Shown piece by piece: positions 36,832-43,341 of a stretch of DNA of 43,341 nucleotides. The DNA is taken from positions 1-43,341 of the forward strand of contig JAIPDS010000012.1 of NCBI GenBank assembly GCA_021737565.1, read 5' to 3'. A program made the translations under genes and the position numbers. Numbering within the stretch: the first letter of the stretch is position 1; each line of letters begins with the position of its first letter. The notes below the pieces were generated by a model. It was not told the origin of the DNA, did no database searches, and worked only from the letters and a program-made list of their open reading frames with translations. The stretch comes from Desulfobacteraceae bacterium (GTDB lineage Bacteria; Desulfobacterota; Desulfobacteria; Desulfobacterales; Desulfosalsimonadaceae).

Positions 36832-36985
36832 TCAATGGACTCGTAAAAAGTCGGTTTCCGACGGCAAAGTAAAAAGTTCAAGATCAAGGCGCGCAAAATC
36901 CCGAGGAATGCAGCGTACTTATCGTACGTGAAATTCCGAGGGGTGAAGCGCAAAGCAGATATTGGACTTTTTACTTTGCCGTCAA
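36832..36985. repeat. Dispersed palindromic repeat, copy B
   Basis: Same orientation as copy A. Left end is TCAATGGACTCGTAAAAAGTC; right end contains GACTTTTTACTTTGCCGTC, its near complement. Shared core: GAATGCAGCGTACTT, then CGTACGTGAAATTC. It fills most of the 302-base space between the ApeP-like gene and ACP 2. Confidence 0.8.
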
Positions 36986-37036
36986 CTTTCAATTTGACTA
37001 TAGAATCGAATAACCGGTTTGACAAGGGCAATTTCC

Positions 37037-37312
37037 ATGCAGCAACTCGTTGAAGAGCTCAAGGTAAAAATTATTGAAAACCTTTACCTGGAGGACGTAA
37101 CCCCGGAAGACATTGATGAGAAAGCCCCGCTGGTTGGCGGAGACCTGGGCATTGATTCAATTGATATCCTTGAGCTGGTTATGATGCTCGAACAGGATTA
37201 TTCCGTTGTTATTGACAACAAGGAACTCGGGGAAAAGGTGTTTGCCTCCCTTGAGACACTTGCCGCCTACGTCGCGGAAAATCGGCCTGAAACAGCCGCC
37301 GGACAAAATTAA
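37037..37312 (+). CDS. Acyl carrier protein 2 of the lipid cluster
   Basis: A 91-residue ACP with GIDSIDILELV and Ser41 as the phosphopantetheine site. It has an acidic helix 2 and 3 and a VIDNKELGEKVFASLETLAAYV C-terminal half. ATG 37037 has AAGGG upstream; the TTG at 37019 would add six residues. It is followed by radical SAM enzyme 2 after 23 bases, so this ACP might present the substrate of that enzyme. Two ACPs is the usual number in aryl polyene clusters (ApeE/ApeF). Confidence 0.9.
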   Translation: MQQLVEELKVKIIENLYLEDVTPEDIDEKAPLVGGDLGIDSIDILELVMMLEQDYSVVIDNKELGEKVFASLETLAAYVAENRPETAAGQN

Positions 37313-37335
37313 AGCTGAAAAGTTCAGGGCGTTCA

Positions 37336-38601
37336 ATGAAATTCAGACTCATCTATCCCAAGTGGCCCAAGCTTGCACGCCAGACCGAGTTTCATCTGCC
37401 GCCCCACGGCCCTGTGGTTTTTGCCGCCACTCTGCCGCAAGACATGGAAGTGGAATTCGTGGATGAAAATCTGGAAGAGATAGATTTCGGCAGGCCGGCT
37501 GATTTCGTTGGCATATCAATGATGCTTTCCAGCCAGGTCATGCGGGGCTGGCAAATCGCGGACACCTACAGGCAGATGGGGGTTCCTGTGATTTTCGGCG
37601 GGATCGCCACCATGCTTCATGCGGAAGAAACCGCTGAGCATGCGGATTCAGTTTTTCTGGGGGAAGCCGAAGGCCGCATGGAAAAAGTGTTTGCGGATTA
37701 CAAAAACAAACGGCTGCACAAGATATATGACTACTTAAACGATCGCCCGCCCATTGAATCGGTCGGAACCGCGCGAAGGGATATACTCAAAAAGGACCTG
37801 TATAATTACCGGGGCATCCAGATGGTTGACCTGGTCCATGCTTCCCGCGGATGCAGGTTTAATTGCTATCCGTGCGCGGTGTCCTATCTCGGGGGACGCA
37901 GGTTCCGCCCCCGCCCTGTTGAAAAATCAATTGCCGAAATGGCGGCCATTGACAACAACAGGCTGTTTATCGTGGACAACTCACTTGCCCAGGACACACA
38001 ATGGGAAAAGGACCTGTTTAAGGCGATGATCCCGCTTAAAAAGAAATGGTGCAGCCATCCCATTGAAGATGATCCGCAGGTGCTGGATCTGGCAGCGCAG
38101 GCCGGGGCATGGTATGTTTACCAGGCCGTGTTTGACACCTCTGACTACATTCGCGAGCGCATAAAACGTTATCATGATCACGGGATCACCGTGGAGGGTA
38201 CCATCCTGCTGGGTCTGGACAGCCATACAGAAGACTATATCAAGCGGCTCGTTGATTTTCTGCTTGAAATAGAACTCGACCTTGCGGAGTTCACGGTACT
38301 CACCCCTTTTCCGCACACTCCGGCATTTAAAAAACTTCATTCTGAAAACCGGATTTTTTCATACGACTGGGACGACTACACCGCTGACAAAGTGGTTTAT
38401 CACCCCGCGAAGATGTCTGCAGAGAAGCTGCAGCAAATGCTGTTTTACGCATGGGATACTTTTTACCGGCACGAGCCGCAGCAGGTCAGGATGTCAAAAC
38501 TGCTCCGGAGAGTCATGCGCATGGAAAAGGCAGACAATACATACCAACCCAGAAGAAGGGATCTTATTGACAAGGCCTTCGGCAGACAGATTAAAAAATA
38601 A
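37336..38601 (+). CDS. B12-binding-type radical SAM enzyme 2 of the lipid cluster
   Basis: A 421-residue protein with an N-terminal cobalamin-binding-like Rossmann domain (MKFRLIYPKWPK, ADFVGISMMLSSQVM, VIFGGIATMLHAEE; residues 1-130) and a radical SAM domain with Cys173, Cys177 and Cys180 (CRFNCYPC). GLDSHTEDY and FTPFPHTPA are typical of B12-radical SAM enzymes acting on lipids or polyketides. It is not closely similar to enzyme 1 (different cysteine spacing region and C-terminus), so two separate reactions are likely. It shares a transcript with ACP 2. Reaction is unknown; carbon-carbon bond formation, methylation or ring formation are options. Confidence 0.85.
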   Translation: MKFRLIYPKWPKLARQTEFHLPPHGPVVFAATLPQDMEVEFVDENLEEIDFGRPADFVGISMMLSSQVMRGWQIADTYRQMGVPVIFGGIATMLHAEETAEHADSVFLGEAEGRMEKVFADYKNKRLHKIYDYLNDRPPIESVGTARRDILKKDLYNYRGIQMVDLVHASRGCRFNCYPCAVSYLGGRRFRPRPVEKSIAEMAAIDNNRLFIVDNSLAQDTQWEKDLFKAMIPLKKKWCSHPIEDDPQVLDLAAQAGAWYVYQAVFDTSDYIRERIKRYHDHGITVEGTILLGLDSHTEDYIKRLVDFLLEIELDLAEFTVLTPFPHTPAFKKLHSENRIFSYDWDDYTADKVVYHPAKMSAEKLQQMLFYAWDTFYRHEPQQVRMSKLLRRVMRMEKADNTYQPRRRDLIDKAFGRQIKK

Positions 38602-38699
38602 ATAGGGTTGATTTTTTGAAGGTAAATAGTTAAAAATATGGACCAAAACAGATAGGTTAGCATGTAAATCCAGCAGAATAGAGAGGAGTTAGGATCATT

Positions 38700-40769
38700 A
38701 TGACGGATAAGCTCAGAAATGTCGCCCTGATCGGACACGGCGGCTCCGGCAAGACCTCCCTGGCCGAAGCGCTGCTCTATAACGCCGGTGTTACAAAGCG
38801 CTTCGGAAGCGTGGATGAAGGAAATTCAACACTGGATTTCGAGCCAGAGGAAATAAGGCGGCAAAGCAGCGTTTCCACCTCGTTTCATCAGTTTTCCTGG
38901 AAAAATCACAATGTCAACATGATTGACACACCCGGAGACCAGAATTTCTTCACAGACACCCGGATGTGCATGCAGGCCGCAGACGGCGTGGTCGTGGTAA
39001 TAGACGCGGTGGACGGAATCAAGGTTCAGTCCGAACAGGCCTGGGAGTTTGCCGACGAATTCGGTCTGCCCCGTGTTATATACATCAACAAGGTTGACCG
39101 TGAAAGGGCCGATTTTTTCAAAACCTTCAATGATGCTGTTGAAATATTTTCCCCCAAACCCATAATCCTTCAGCTACCAATTGGTCAGGAAGCTGATTTT
39201 TCCGGGATAGTTGACCTTGTAAACATGAAGGCATGGACATACGAGGACGGAAAGGCCAAGGCAATCGATATTCCGTCCGACATGCAGGAGACCGTGGAAA
39301 CCGAGCGCGAGACCCTGATTGAAAACATTGCGGAAGCTGACGATGAACTGGTTGAAAAATACCTCGAAGGTGAAGCACTTACCGATGAGGAAATAGTGAG
39401 CGCCCTTCGCAAGGGGACCCTTGAGAGAGCATTTGTACCGGTTTTGTGCGGCTCGGCCACCATGAATATAGGCGTGGATTTTGTTGCCGGGCTGATGGCA
39501 GACGCCCTGCCCTCGCCTGCGGACCTCGGCCCCAGGACCGGCTTTGTACCGGGAACAGATACCGAAGAACAGCGCGAACCGTCTGCTGACGCCCCTTTCT
39601 CAGCGCTGGTGTTTAAAACCGTTGCAGATCCGTATGCGGGCCGTTTGAATCTTTTCAAGGTATTTTCCGGAAAACTCGGTCCTGACGGCACATTCTACAA
39701 CGCCAACAAACAGACAAAGGAGCGCTACAACCAGCTGCTCCACCTGCGGGGCAAGGAGCAGAAATCAGCAGAAGGAGCGGGACCGGGCGATATCCTTGCT
39801 GTTGCCAAGCTCAAGGAGACCGTTACCGGAGACACCCTGTGTGACCCTGACAAGTCGATTCAGTATAAGGCTGCGGAACCTTTGCCGGGAGTGGTCTCAT
39901 TTGCAATTGCGCCCAAGTCCAAGGGTGATGAAGACAAGATTTACTCCTCGCTTGCAAAGCTTATAGAAGAAGACCCCGGCTTAAAGCTTGAGAGAAACGA
40001 GGAGACCAGACAAACCCTTCTAATCGGCCAGGGCCAGGTGCATATTGAAACCACGGTGGAAAAACTCAGGCGCAGGTATAATGTTGAAGTAACATTAAAC
40101 ATTCCAAAGGTGCCCTACAAGGAGACCTTTAAGAAAAAGATCAGGGTTCAGGGCAAGCACAAGAAGCAGTCAGGAGGCCACGGACAGTACGGAGACTGCT
40201 GGGTGGAGTTCGAACCCCTGGAACGCGGGGAAGGATACCAGTTCGTGGACAAGATTGTGGGAGGTGTGATACCCAAGACATATATCCCCGCGGTTGACAA
40301 GGGTATTTCTGAGGCGGCCCAAAAAGGAGTTCTTGCAGGATTTCCGTGCATTGATTTTCAGGCCACGGTCTATGATGGTTCCTATCATTCTGTTGATTCA
40401 TCTGAAATGGCCTTTAAGATCGCGGGTTCGCTTGCCTTTAAAAAGGCCATGGAACAGGCAGAACCCGTGCTGCTCGAACCTATCATGGAAATCGAGGTTG
40501 TCACACCCGAAGAATATATGGGCGATATCATGGGGGACTTAAACAGCCGGCGTGGCAGGGTCCTGGGCATGGAAAGCAGGGGCAAAAACCAGGCTGTCCG
40601 CGCTCTTGTACCGCTTGCAGAAGTGCTGACCTATGCCCCTGATCTTCGGTCCATGACAGGGGGCCGCGGGATTTTTACAATGAAGTTTTCCCATTACGAC
40701 GAGGTGCCGTCCCAGATTGCCCAGAAAGTGATCGAAGAACTGCGAACCCAGCAGGAGCAGGAAAAATAA
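38700..40769 (+). CDS. Elongation factor G-like GTPase (EF-G-2 type)
   Basis: The 689-residue translational GTPase has G1 GHGGSGKTS, G3 DTPGDQNF, G4 NKVD and all five EF-G domains, with VKVTLNIPKV-like domain III, YKETFKKK and HGQYGDCWV in domain IV and GRVLGMESRGKNQ in domain V. The switch I region reads RRQSSVSTS where canonical EF-G has RGITITSA, a trait of EF-G-2-like paralogs. It could serve in ribosome recycling or stress; canonical translocation is not excluded. GGAG lies upstream of the ATG. A clear terminator follows. Confidence 0.85.
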   Translation: MTDKLRNVALIGHGGSGKTSLAEALLYNAGVTKRFGSVDEGNSTLDFEPEEIRRQSSVSTSFHQFSWKNHNVNMIDTPGDQNFFTDTRMCMQAADGVVVVIDAVDGIKVQSEQAWEFADEFGLPRVIYINKVDRERADFFKTFNDAVEIFSPKPIILQLPIGQEADFSGIVDLVNMKAWTYEDGKAKAIDIPSDMQETVETERETLIENIAEADDELVEKYLEGEALTDEEIVSALRKGTLERAFVPVLCGSATMNIGVDFVAGLMADALPSPADLGPRTGFVPGTDTEEQREPSADAPFSALVFKTVADPYAGRLNLFKVFSGKLGPDGTFYNANKQTKERYNQLLHLRGKEQKSAEGAGPGDILAVAKLKETVTGDTLCDPDKSIQYKAAEPLPGVVSFAIAPKSKGDEDKIYSSLAKLIEEDPGLKLERNEETRQTLLIGQGQVHIETTVEKLRRRYNVEVTLNIPKVPYKETFKKKIRVQGKHKKQSGGHGQYGDCWVEFEPLERGEGYQFVDKIVGGVIPKTYIPAVDKGISEAAQKGVLAGFPCIDFQATVYDGSYHSVDSSEMAFKIAGSLAFKKAMEQAEPVLLEPIMEIEVVTPEEYMGDIMGDLNSRRGRVLGMESRGKNQAVRALVPLAEVLTYAPDLRSMTGGRGIFTMKFSHYDEVPSQIAQKVIEELRTQQEQEK

Positions 40770-40774
40770 AGTTG

Positions 40775-40806
40775 GAAACGGGGACCGGTTTTAGCGTCCC
40801 CGTTTC
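40775..40806. terminator. Bidirectional terminator between the EF-G-like and thioredoxin-fold genes
   Basis: An 11-bp perfect stem GAAACGGGGAC (40775-40785) with GTCCCCGTTTC (40796-40806) and a 10-base loop. Minus-strand reading is followed by CAACTTTATTTTT, a good U tract; plus-strand reading has only a short TTTC. It lies between two convergent genes. Confidence 0.7.
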
Positions 40807-40847
40807 TTTCAGGCGTTCATTATGTCAGACATGACATCGCGGGCGGC

Positions 40848-41810
40848 CTATTTTATGGGTTCTGCATAACCGCCGTTTATTACCGACTCCAGCCTCGGAT
40901 TTAACTCGCGGTCATTTAATACCCCGAAAAGATGAATTATATCTCCTTTTACAGCATCATCCAGGTCTGAAAACCTGCTCCACATGCTGTCAAGGGCCTG
41001 GCGGGCAAGCCCGGGAGCCTGTTCGGCCAGATATTCAAAAGCCACCATTGCCCCGAGCCTGGTCGGCCACCTGGGATGAGCCAGCAGGTCAAGAAAGCCC
41101 GGTATCAGGGTCCCGGATTTTATCATCAGGTTGGCCAGGCCTTCTGCATCACCGTCTGCTATTATTTTCTTGAGCGTTTCCGCGCTGAGTTCCCTGGGAT
41201 CACGGTCTTCCATTACATCCAGTATCTCTGAAACCGGAATTACCCCCGTCCAGCGAAACCGGCCGTCAAGCACTGCAGTGGGAACAGACCTGATACTATC
41301 AGAAGCAGCAGTATCCGGAAACATGGCGGCGTCAATTATATGCAGCTCCATCATTTCCGGGGCGCATCCGGCCATATACAGCCACCTGGATACCGCATGC
41401 GGACAATGGGGGCATGACGATGATACATAGATCTTTACAACTCCGGGAATCTTAAGTCTTTGCCGGATTTCCTCTGCAGAGACTCCTGCTTCATTTTCCT
41501 CTATCGGCATAATACCTGCAACGCACAACAAAAAGAGATTCAGGAGTTTTCCCTCGGTAACTGCTTCAAACCTTACATTCGGCGGAATAAAAAGCGCCGG
41601 CGGTTCCTCCTCGCCCGGCTCCTTTTTCACTGTGAGAGCAGGAATGTTTGCACGCAGCCGGTCGGAAAACATTTCCATACGTTTTCCCGGTTCGCTCTCT
41701 GTTGCGCCCAAAAGCAGCAGTTGGGTGGGCTTGTAGATTTTATACCGGTAATTTTCTATTACTGTCATGTCCTGCTGGGATATCACTGGCTTTATCTGCC
41801 GGTCAGGCAT
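40848..41810 (-). CDS. Thioredoxin-fold (CPHC) protein with C-terminal helical repeats
   Basis: From ATG 41810 (AGAGG upstream) the protein has 320 residues. Residues about 125-205 form a thioredoxin/glutaredoxin-like domain with a CPHC motif (SSSCPHC) and the cis-Pro segment SVPTAVLDG. N-terminal residues 1-110 look like an additional domain without a known motif. The last 120 residues are helical with repeating Arg/Leu patterns (HPRWPTRLGAMVAFEYLAEQAPGL), suggesting HEAT-type repeats. It could be a redox-active adaptor. Longer in-frame starts (42056) overlap the upstream gene and are not supported. Partners are probably the two genes upstream. Confidence 0.75.
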   Translation of the reverse strand: MPDRQIKPVISQQDMTVIENYRYKIYKPTQLLLLGATESEPGKRMEMFSDRLRANIPALTVKKEPGEEEPPALFIPPNVRFEAVTEGKLLNLFLLCVAGIMPIEENEAGVSAEEIRQRLKIPGVVKIYVSSSCPHCPHAVSRWLYMAGCAPEMMELHIIDAAMFPDTAASDSIRSVPTAVLDGRFRWTGVIPVSEILDVMEDRDPRELSAETLKKIIADGDAEGLANLMIKSGTLIPGFLDLLAHPRWPTRLGAMVAFEYLAEQAPGLARQALDSMWSRFSDLDDAVKGDIIHLFGVLNDRELNPRLESVINGGYAEPIK

Positions 41811-41844
41811 TTTCTGAACCTCTTTATATTTTTTGAATTTATTT

Positions 41845-42213
41845 TTACTTATTAATTTCAGAAAGCATCCGGGCAATTTCCTGCGCAATTTGCTGACTTG
41901 CGTGCTCGGAGTCCTTATCCCCGTCAAGTTCTCCTTCTTGGGGAAGTTTTTCAGAAGCGGCGATTTCCAAGGCTTCTCCGTTTCTGTCAAGCAGCAGGGA
42001 AAGGTTTGCCTGAAGTGAAAAATCCAGTCTGTATGCGACATTGTTGTCTTTTGCAACTATATCGCCGCCGTAAAAGTAAATATCGCTTCCCGGGGTAATA
42101 CCGCAGCTCTGGCTTACCGCCTGTTTTAACGCATTTTTATCTATGTTTTTTACAATAAGCTTAAGCAGGTGTTTTTCGCATGCCTTAATTATATCCTCCC
42201 TGGCAAGCTTCAT
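41845..42213 (-). CDS. Small unknown protein in the ParA-like operon
   Basis: A 122-residue soluble protein with a helical start (REDIIKACEKHLLKLIVKNIDKNAL), a beta region (DIYFYGGDIVAKDNNVAYRLDF) and an acidic C-terminal helix. No known domain is recognised. It overlaps the upstream ParA-like gene as ATGA and precedes the thioredoxin-fold gene by 34 bases, so the three probably form one operon. Confidence 0.7.
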   Translation of the reverse strand: MKLAREDIIKACEKHLLKLIVKNIDKNALKQAVSQSCGITPGSDIYFYGGDIVAKDNNVAYRLDFSLQANLSLLLDRNGEALEIAASEKLPQEGELDGDKDSEHASQQIAQEIARMLSEINK

Positions 42214-43031
42214 GGCCGCAGATCCTTATGTTGTGTTTTGCCTGTTTGATCCGCCCAGATCCAGCGCGCGGCAAGCTCAAGAAATGCCGCCGCGCCAGGG
42301 GATGCTATGTCATGGCACACCACCGGTTTTCCGAACCAGTAAGCCTCGTGCAGGCGCGGATCCTCCGGGATGCAAACTTCAAGACTGATTGGCTCTATTT
42401 TTCCGAAAAATTCCCGGCCGAGCAAGGCTTCTGCCTCCACCCTGGTGTCGCAGCAGTTGATCAGTATTGCTGCCGAGCTTACACGGGTTCTTCCCTCCTG
42501 TTTTAACCGGGCGGTTTTTTTAAGAAGCCCTTTTATGTGCAAAAGCCCCTCTTTTAAGTGTTCAGCGTCGGCCGGCTCCACCCGCAGCGGAATAAGAAGT
42601 TCGTCTGCAGCACATATACCAGAATCCACAAGCACGGAAACCGCGGTTGGAGTGTCTATAACAGTAAAATCGAAATCTTCCGCAAGCGACAATACGCTCC
42701 TGACAAGCCTGTCCTCCCCTTCCCGCATATCTTCGGCATTGCCTGTGCCCTGTTTAAGCCGGGTTCCGGCAGGAAGAACCTCAAGGTACTCAAGCCAGGT
42801 CTTTTCAAGGAACAAGGACAAATCCGCATCTTCCGTGTTCAGGGCATCAGCAAGACCGGGCGGATTTTGGGGAGGCTCTATTTTTGCTCCGAAAATACAC
42901 CCGTTTTCAGGGCAGCAGTCAACCAGAAGGGCTTTTTTTTCAAATACTGCCAATGCGGCCGAAAGGTTCACTGCTGTGATTGTTTTGCCGCTGCCCGCAA
43001 CAGGGGCTGCTATGCAGATAATCCTTGTCAT
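42210..43031 (-). CDS. ParA/MinD-like ATPase with atypical Walker A
   Basis: The 273-residue P-loop protein has VAGSGKTITAVNL near its N-terminus, LVDCCPENG (A' motif) and TVIDTPTAVSVL (Walker B), like ParA/MinD family proteins. The deviant Walker A signature lysine (KGG of KGGxGKT) is replaced here (PVAGSGKT), so ATP-driven dimer cycling may differ. Such proteins position plasmids, chromosomes or cellular machines. ATG 43031 is used; earlier starts at 43043 and 43088 are possible. It begins an operon with an unknown protein and a thioredoxin-fold protein. The gene start lies 50 bases from repeat copy C. Confidence 0.75.
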   Translation of the reverse strand: MTRIICIAAPVAGSGKTITAVNLSAALAVFEKKALLVDCCPENGCIFGAKIEPPQNPPGLADALNTEDADLSLFLEKTWLEYLEVLPAGTRLKQGTGNAEDMREGEDRLVRSVLSLAEDFDFTVIDTPTAVSVLVDSGICAADELLIPLRVEPADAEHLKEGLLHIKGLLKKTARLKQEGRTRVSSAAILINCCDTRVEAEALLGREFFGKIEPISLEVCIPEDPRLHEAYWFGKPVVCHDIASPGAAAFLELAARWIWADQTGKTQHKDLRP

Positions 43032-43078
43032 GGAATTATACATAACATAAGAATATGTTTTTTCAAGATCATTAACAA

Positions 43079-43191
43079 TTGATGGCACCGTAAAAAGTCC
43101 AATATCTGCGTTACGCGCACTTTCTCAGAATTTCACGTACGGCTAAGTACGCTTCATTCTTCGAAATTGCGCAAGCCTTGATCTTGAACTT
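43079..43191. repeat. Dispersed palindromic repeat, copy C (truncated, inverted)
   Basis: Inverted relative to copies A and B. TTGATGGCACCGTAAAAAGT matches the right end of A; the core GTACGGCTAAGTACGC matches its palindrome. It stops near 43191, losing the last 40 or so bases of A. Following bases (ACTTCCAAGGAAC) resemble the outer flank of the 32751 palindrome on its reverse strand. Confidence 0.7.
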
Positions 43192-43238
43192 CCAAGGAAC
43201 TTAACTATGATAGCAAATAACGGTTGGCATGGATATTG

Positions 43239-43341
43239 CTATGCTGCCAACAGCTCAGTCAGGCGTGCCGGTAAATCCGGCAGCCTTATAATCTTTTTCA
43301 TTTCAGGTCGTATTCTATCACTTTGGGTCTGTTCTGCGTCC
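43239..43341 (-). CDS. Partial open frame at the window edge
   Basis: A minus-strand frame runs from the window edge for 33 codons to a TAG at 43239-43241, ending IRLPDLPARLTELLAA. It could be the C-terminus of a gene outside the window or chance. No family can be named. Confidence 0.3.
   Translation of the reverse strand, partial: DAEQTQSDRIRPEMKKIIRLPDLPARLTELLAA

Noticed and set aside
16440-38601. Calling the cluster a ladderane cluster
   Set aside because: Radical SAM enzymes and KS genes recall ladderane proposals, but no desaturase-like amine oxidoreductases are present and the LolA, DUF3261, ApeI/ApeP pattern fits aryl polyenes better.
41811-42056. N-terminal extension of the thioredoxin-fold protein
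   Set aside because: These 82 codons overlap the upstream small gene in another frame and have no domain; AGAGG precedes ATG 41810.

Overview
The window looks like a chromosomal segment of a sulfate-reducing type Desulfobacterota (Desulfobacterales-like) bacterium. This is an inference from gene content: an extra EF-G-like factor, a stand-alone left-handed beta-helix protein beside GlmM, a truncated C-terminal motif of the GGGGCFI type common on secreted proteins of this group, and an aryl-polyene-like lipid cluster carrying B12-binding radical SAM enzymes. Genes are densely packed, with many ATGA or few-base overlaps. No rRNA, CRISPR array, phage or complete insertion sequence is visible.

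Layout. 1-840: remnant of a kelch-type secreted protein and a small lipoprotein. 874-950: tRNA-Arg(ACG) on the minus strand. 1207-5362: tadA, purA, tRNA-Pro(CGG), a parvulin-type PPIase and a FabH-like condensing enzyme. 5329-7971 (minus): pgi and a DHH-family phosphoesterase. 8188-11007: beta-helix acyltransferase-like protein, glmM and a small unknown. 11305-16507: an operon xseA-xseB-ispA-dxs-tlyA (DNA repair, isoprenoid supply, rRNA methylation).

16440-38601 is the most interesting part: a roughly 22 kb lipid/polyketide biosynthesis cluster organised like aryl polyene (APE) clusters. A minus-strand block (membrane protein, ACP, ketosynthase, PlsC-like acyltransferase) diverges from an AMP-ligase. 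A dehydratase of the ApeI type diverges from a long plus-strand operon: thioesterase, DAK2-DegV fatty-acid-kinase fusion, GT2, MMPL exporter fused to a methyltransferase, LpxL-like acyltransferase, ketosynthase fused to a chain-length-factor-like domain, B12-binding radical SAM enzyme, polysaccharide deacetylase. After a 421-bp spacer with a large palindrome come a secreted coiled-coil protein and a minus-strand block (ApeP-like dehydratase, FabG, LolA-like carrier, two lipoproteins). A second ACP plus a second radical SAM enzyme close the cluster. Together they could build an ACP-bound polyene by iterative KS/CLF, KR and DH cycles, modify it with radical SAM and methyltransferase chemistry, attach it to a lipid via acyltransferases and glycosyltransferase, and move it to the outer membrane via the MMPL and LolA-like proteins. 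No aromatic-starter enzyme (ammonia lyase, chorismate lyase) and no phosphopantetheinyl transferase is visible, so the starter and product are open.

38700-43031: an EF-G-like GTPase, then a minus-strand trio (ParA-like ATPase, small unknown, thioredoxin-fold/helical-repeat protein). Copies of a roughly 155-bp palindromic repeat lie at 34751-34914, 36832-36985 and, truncated and inverted, at 43079-43191.
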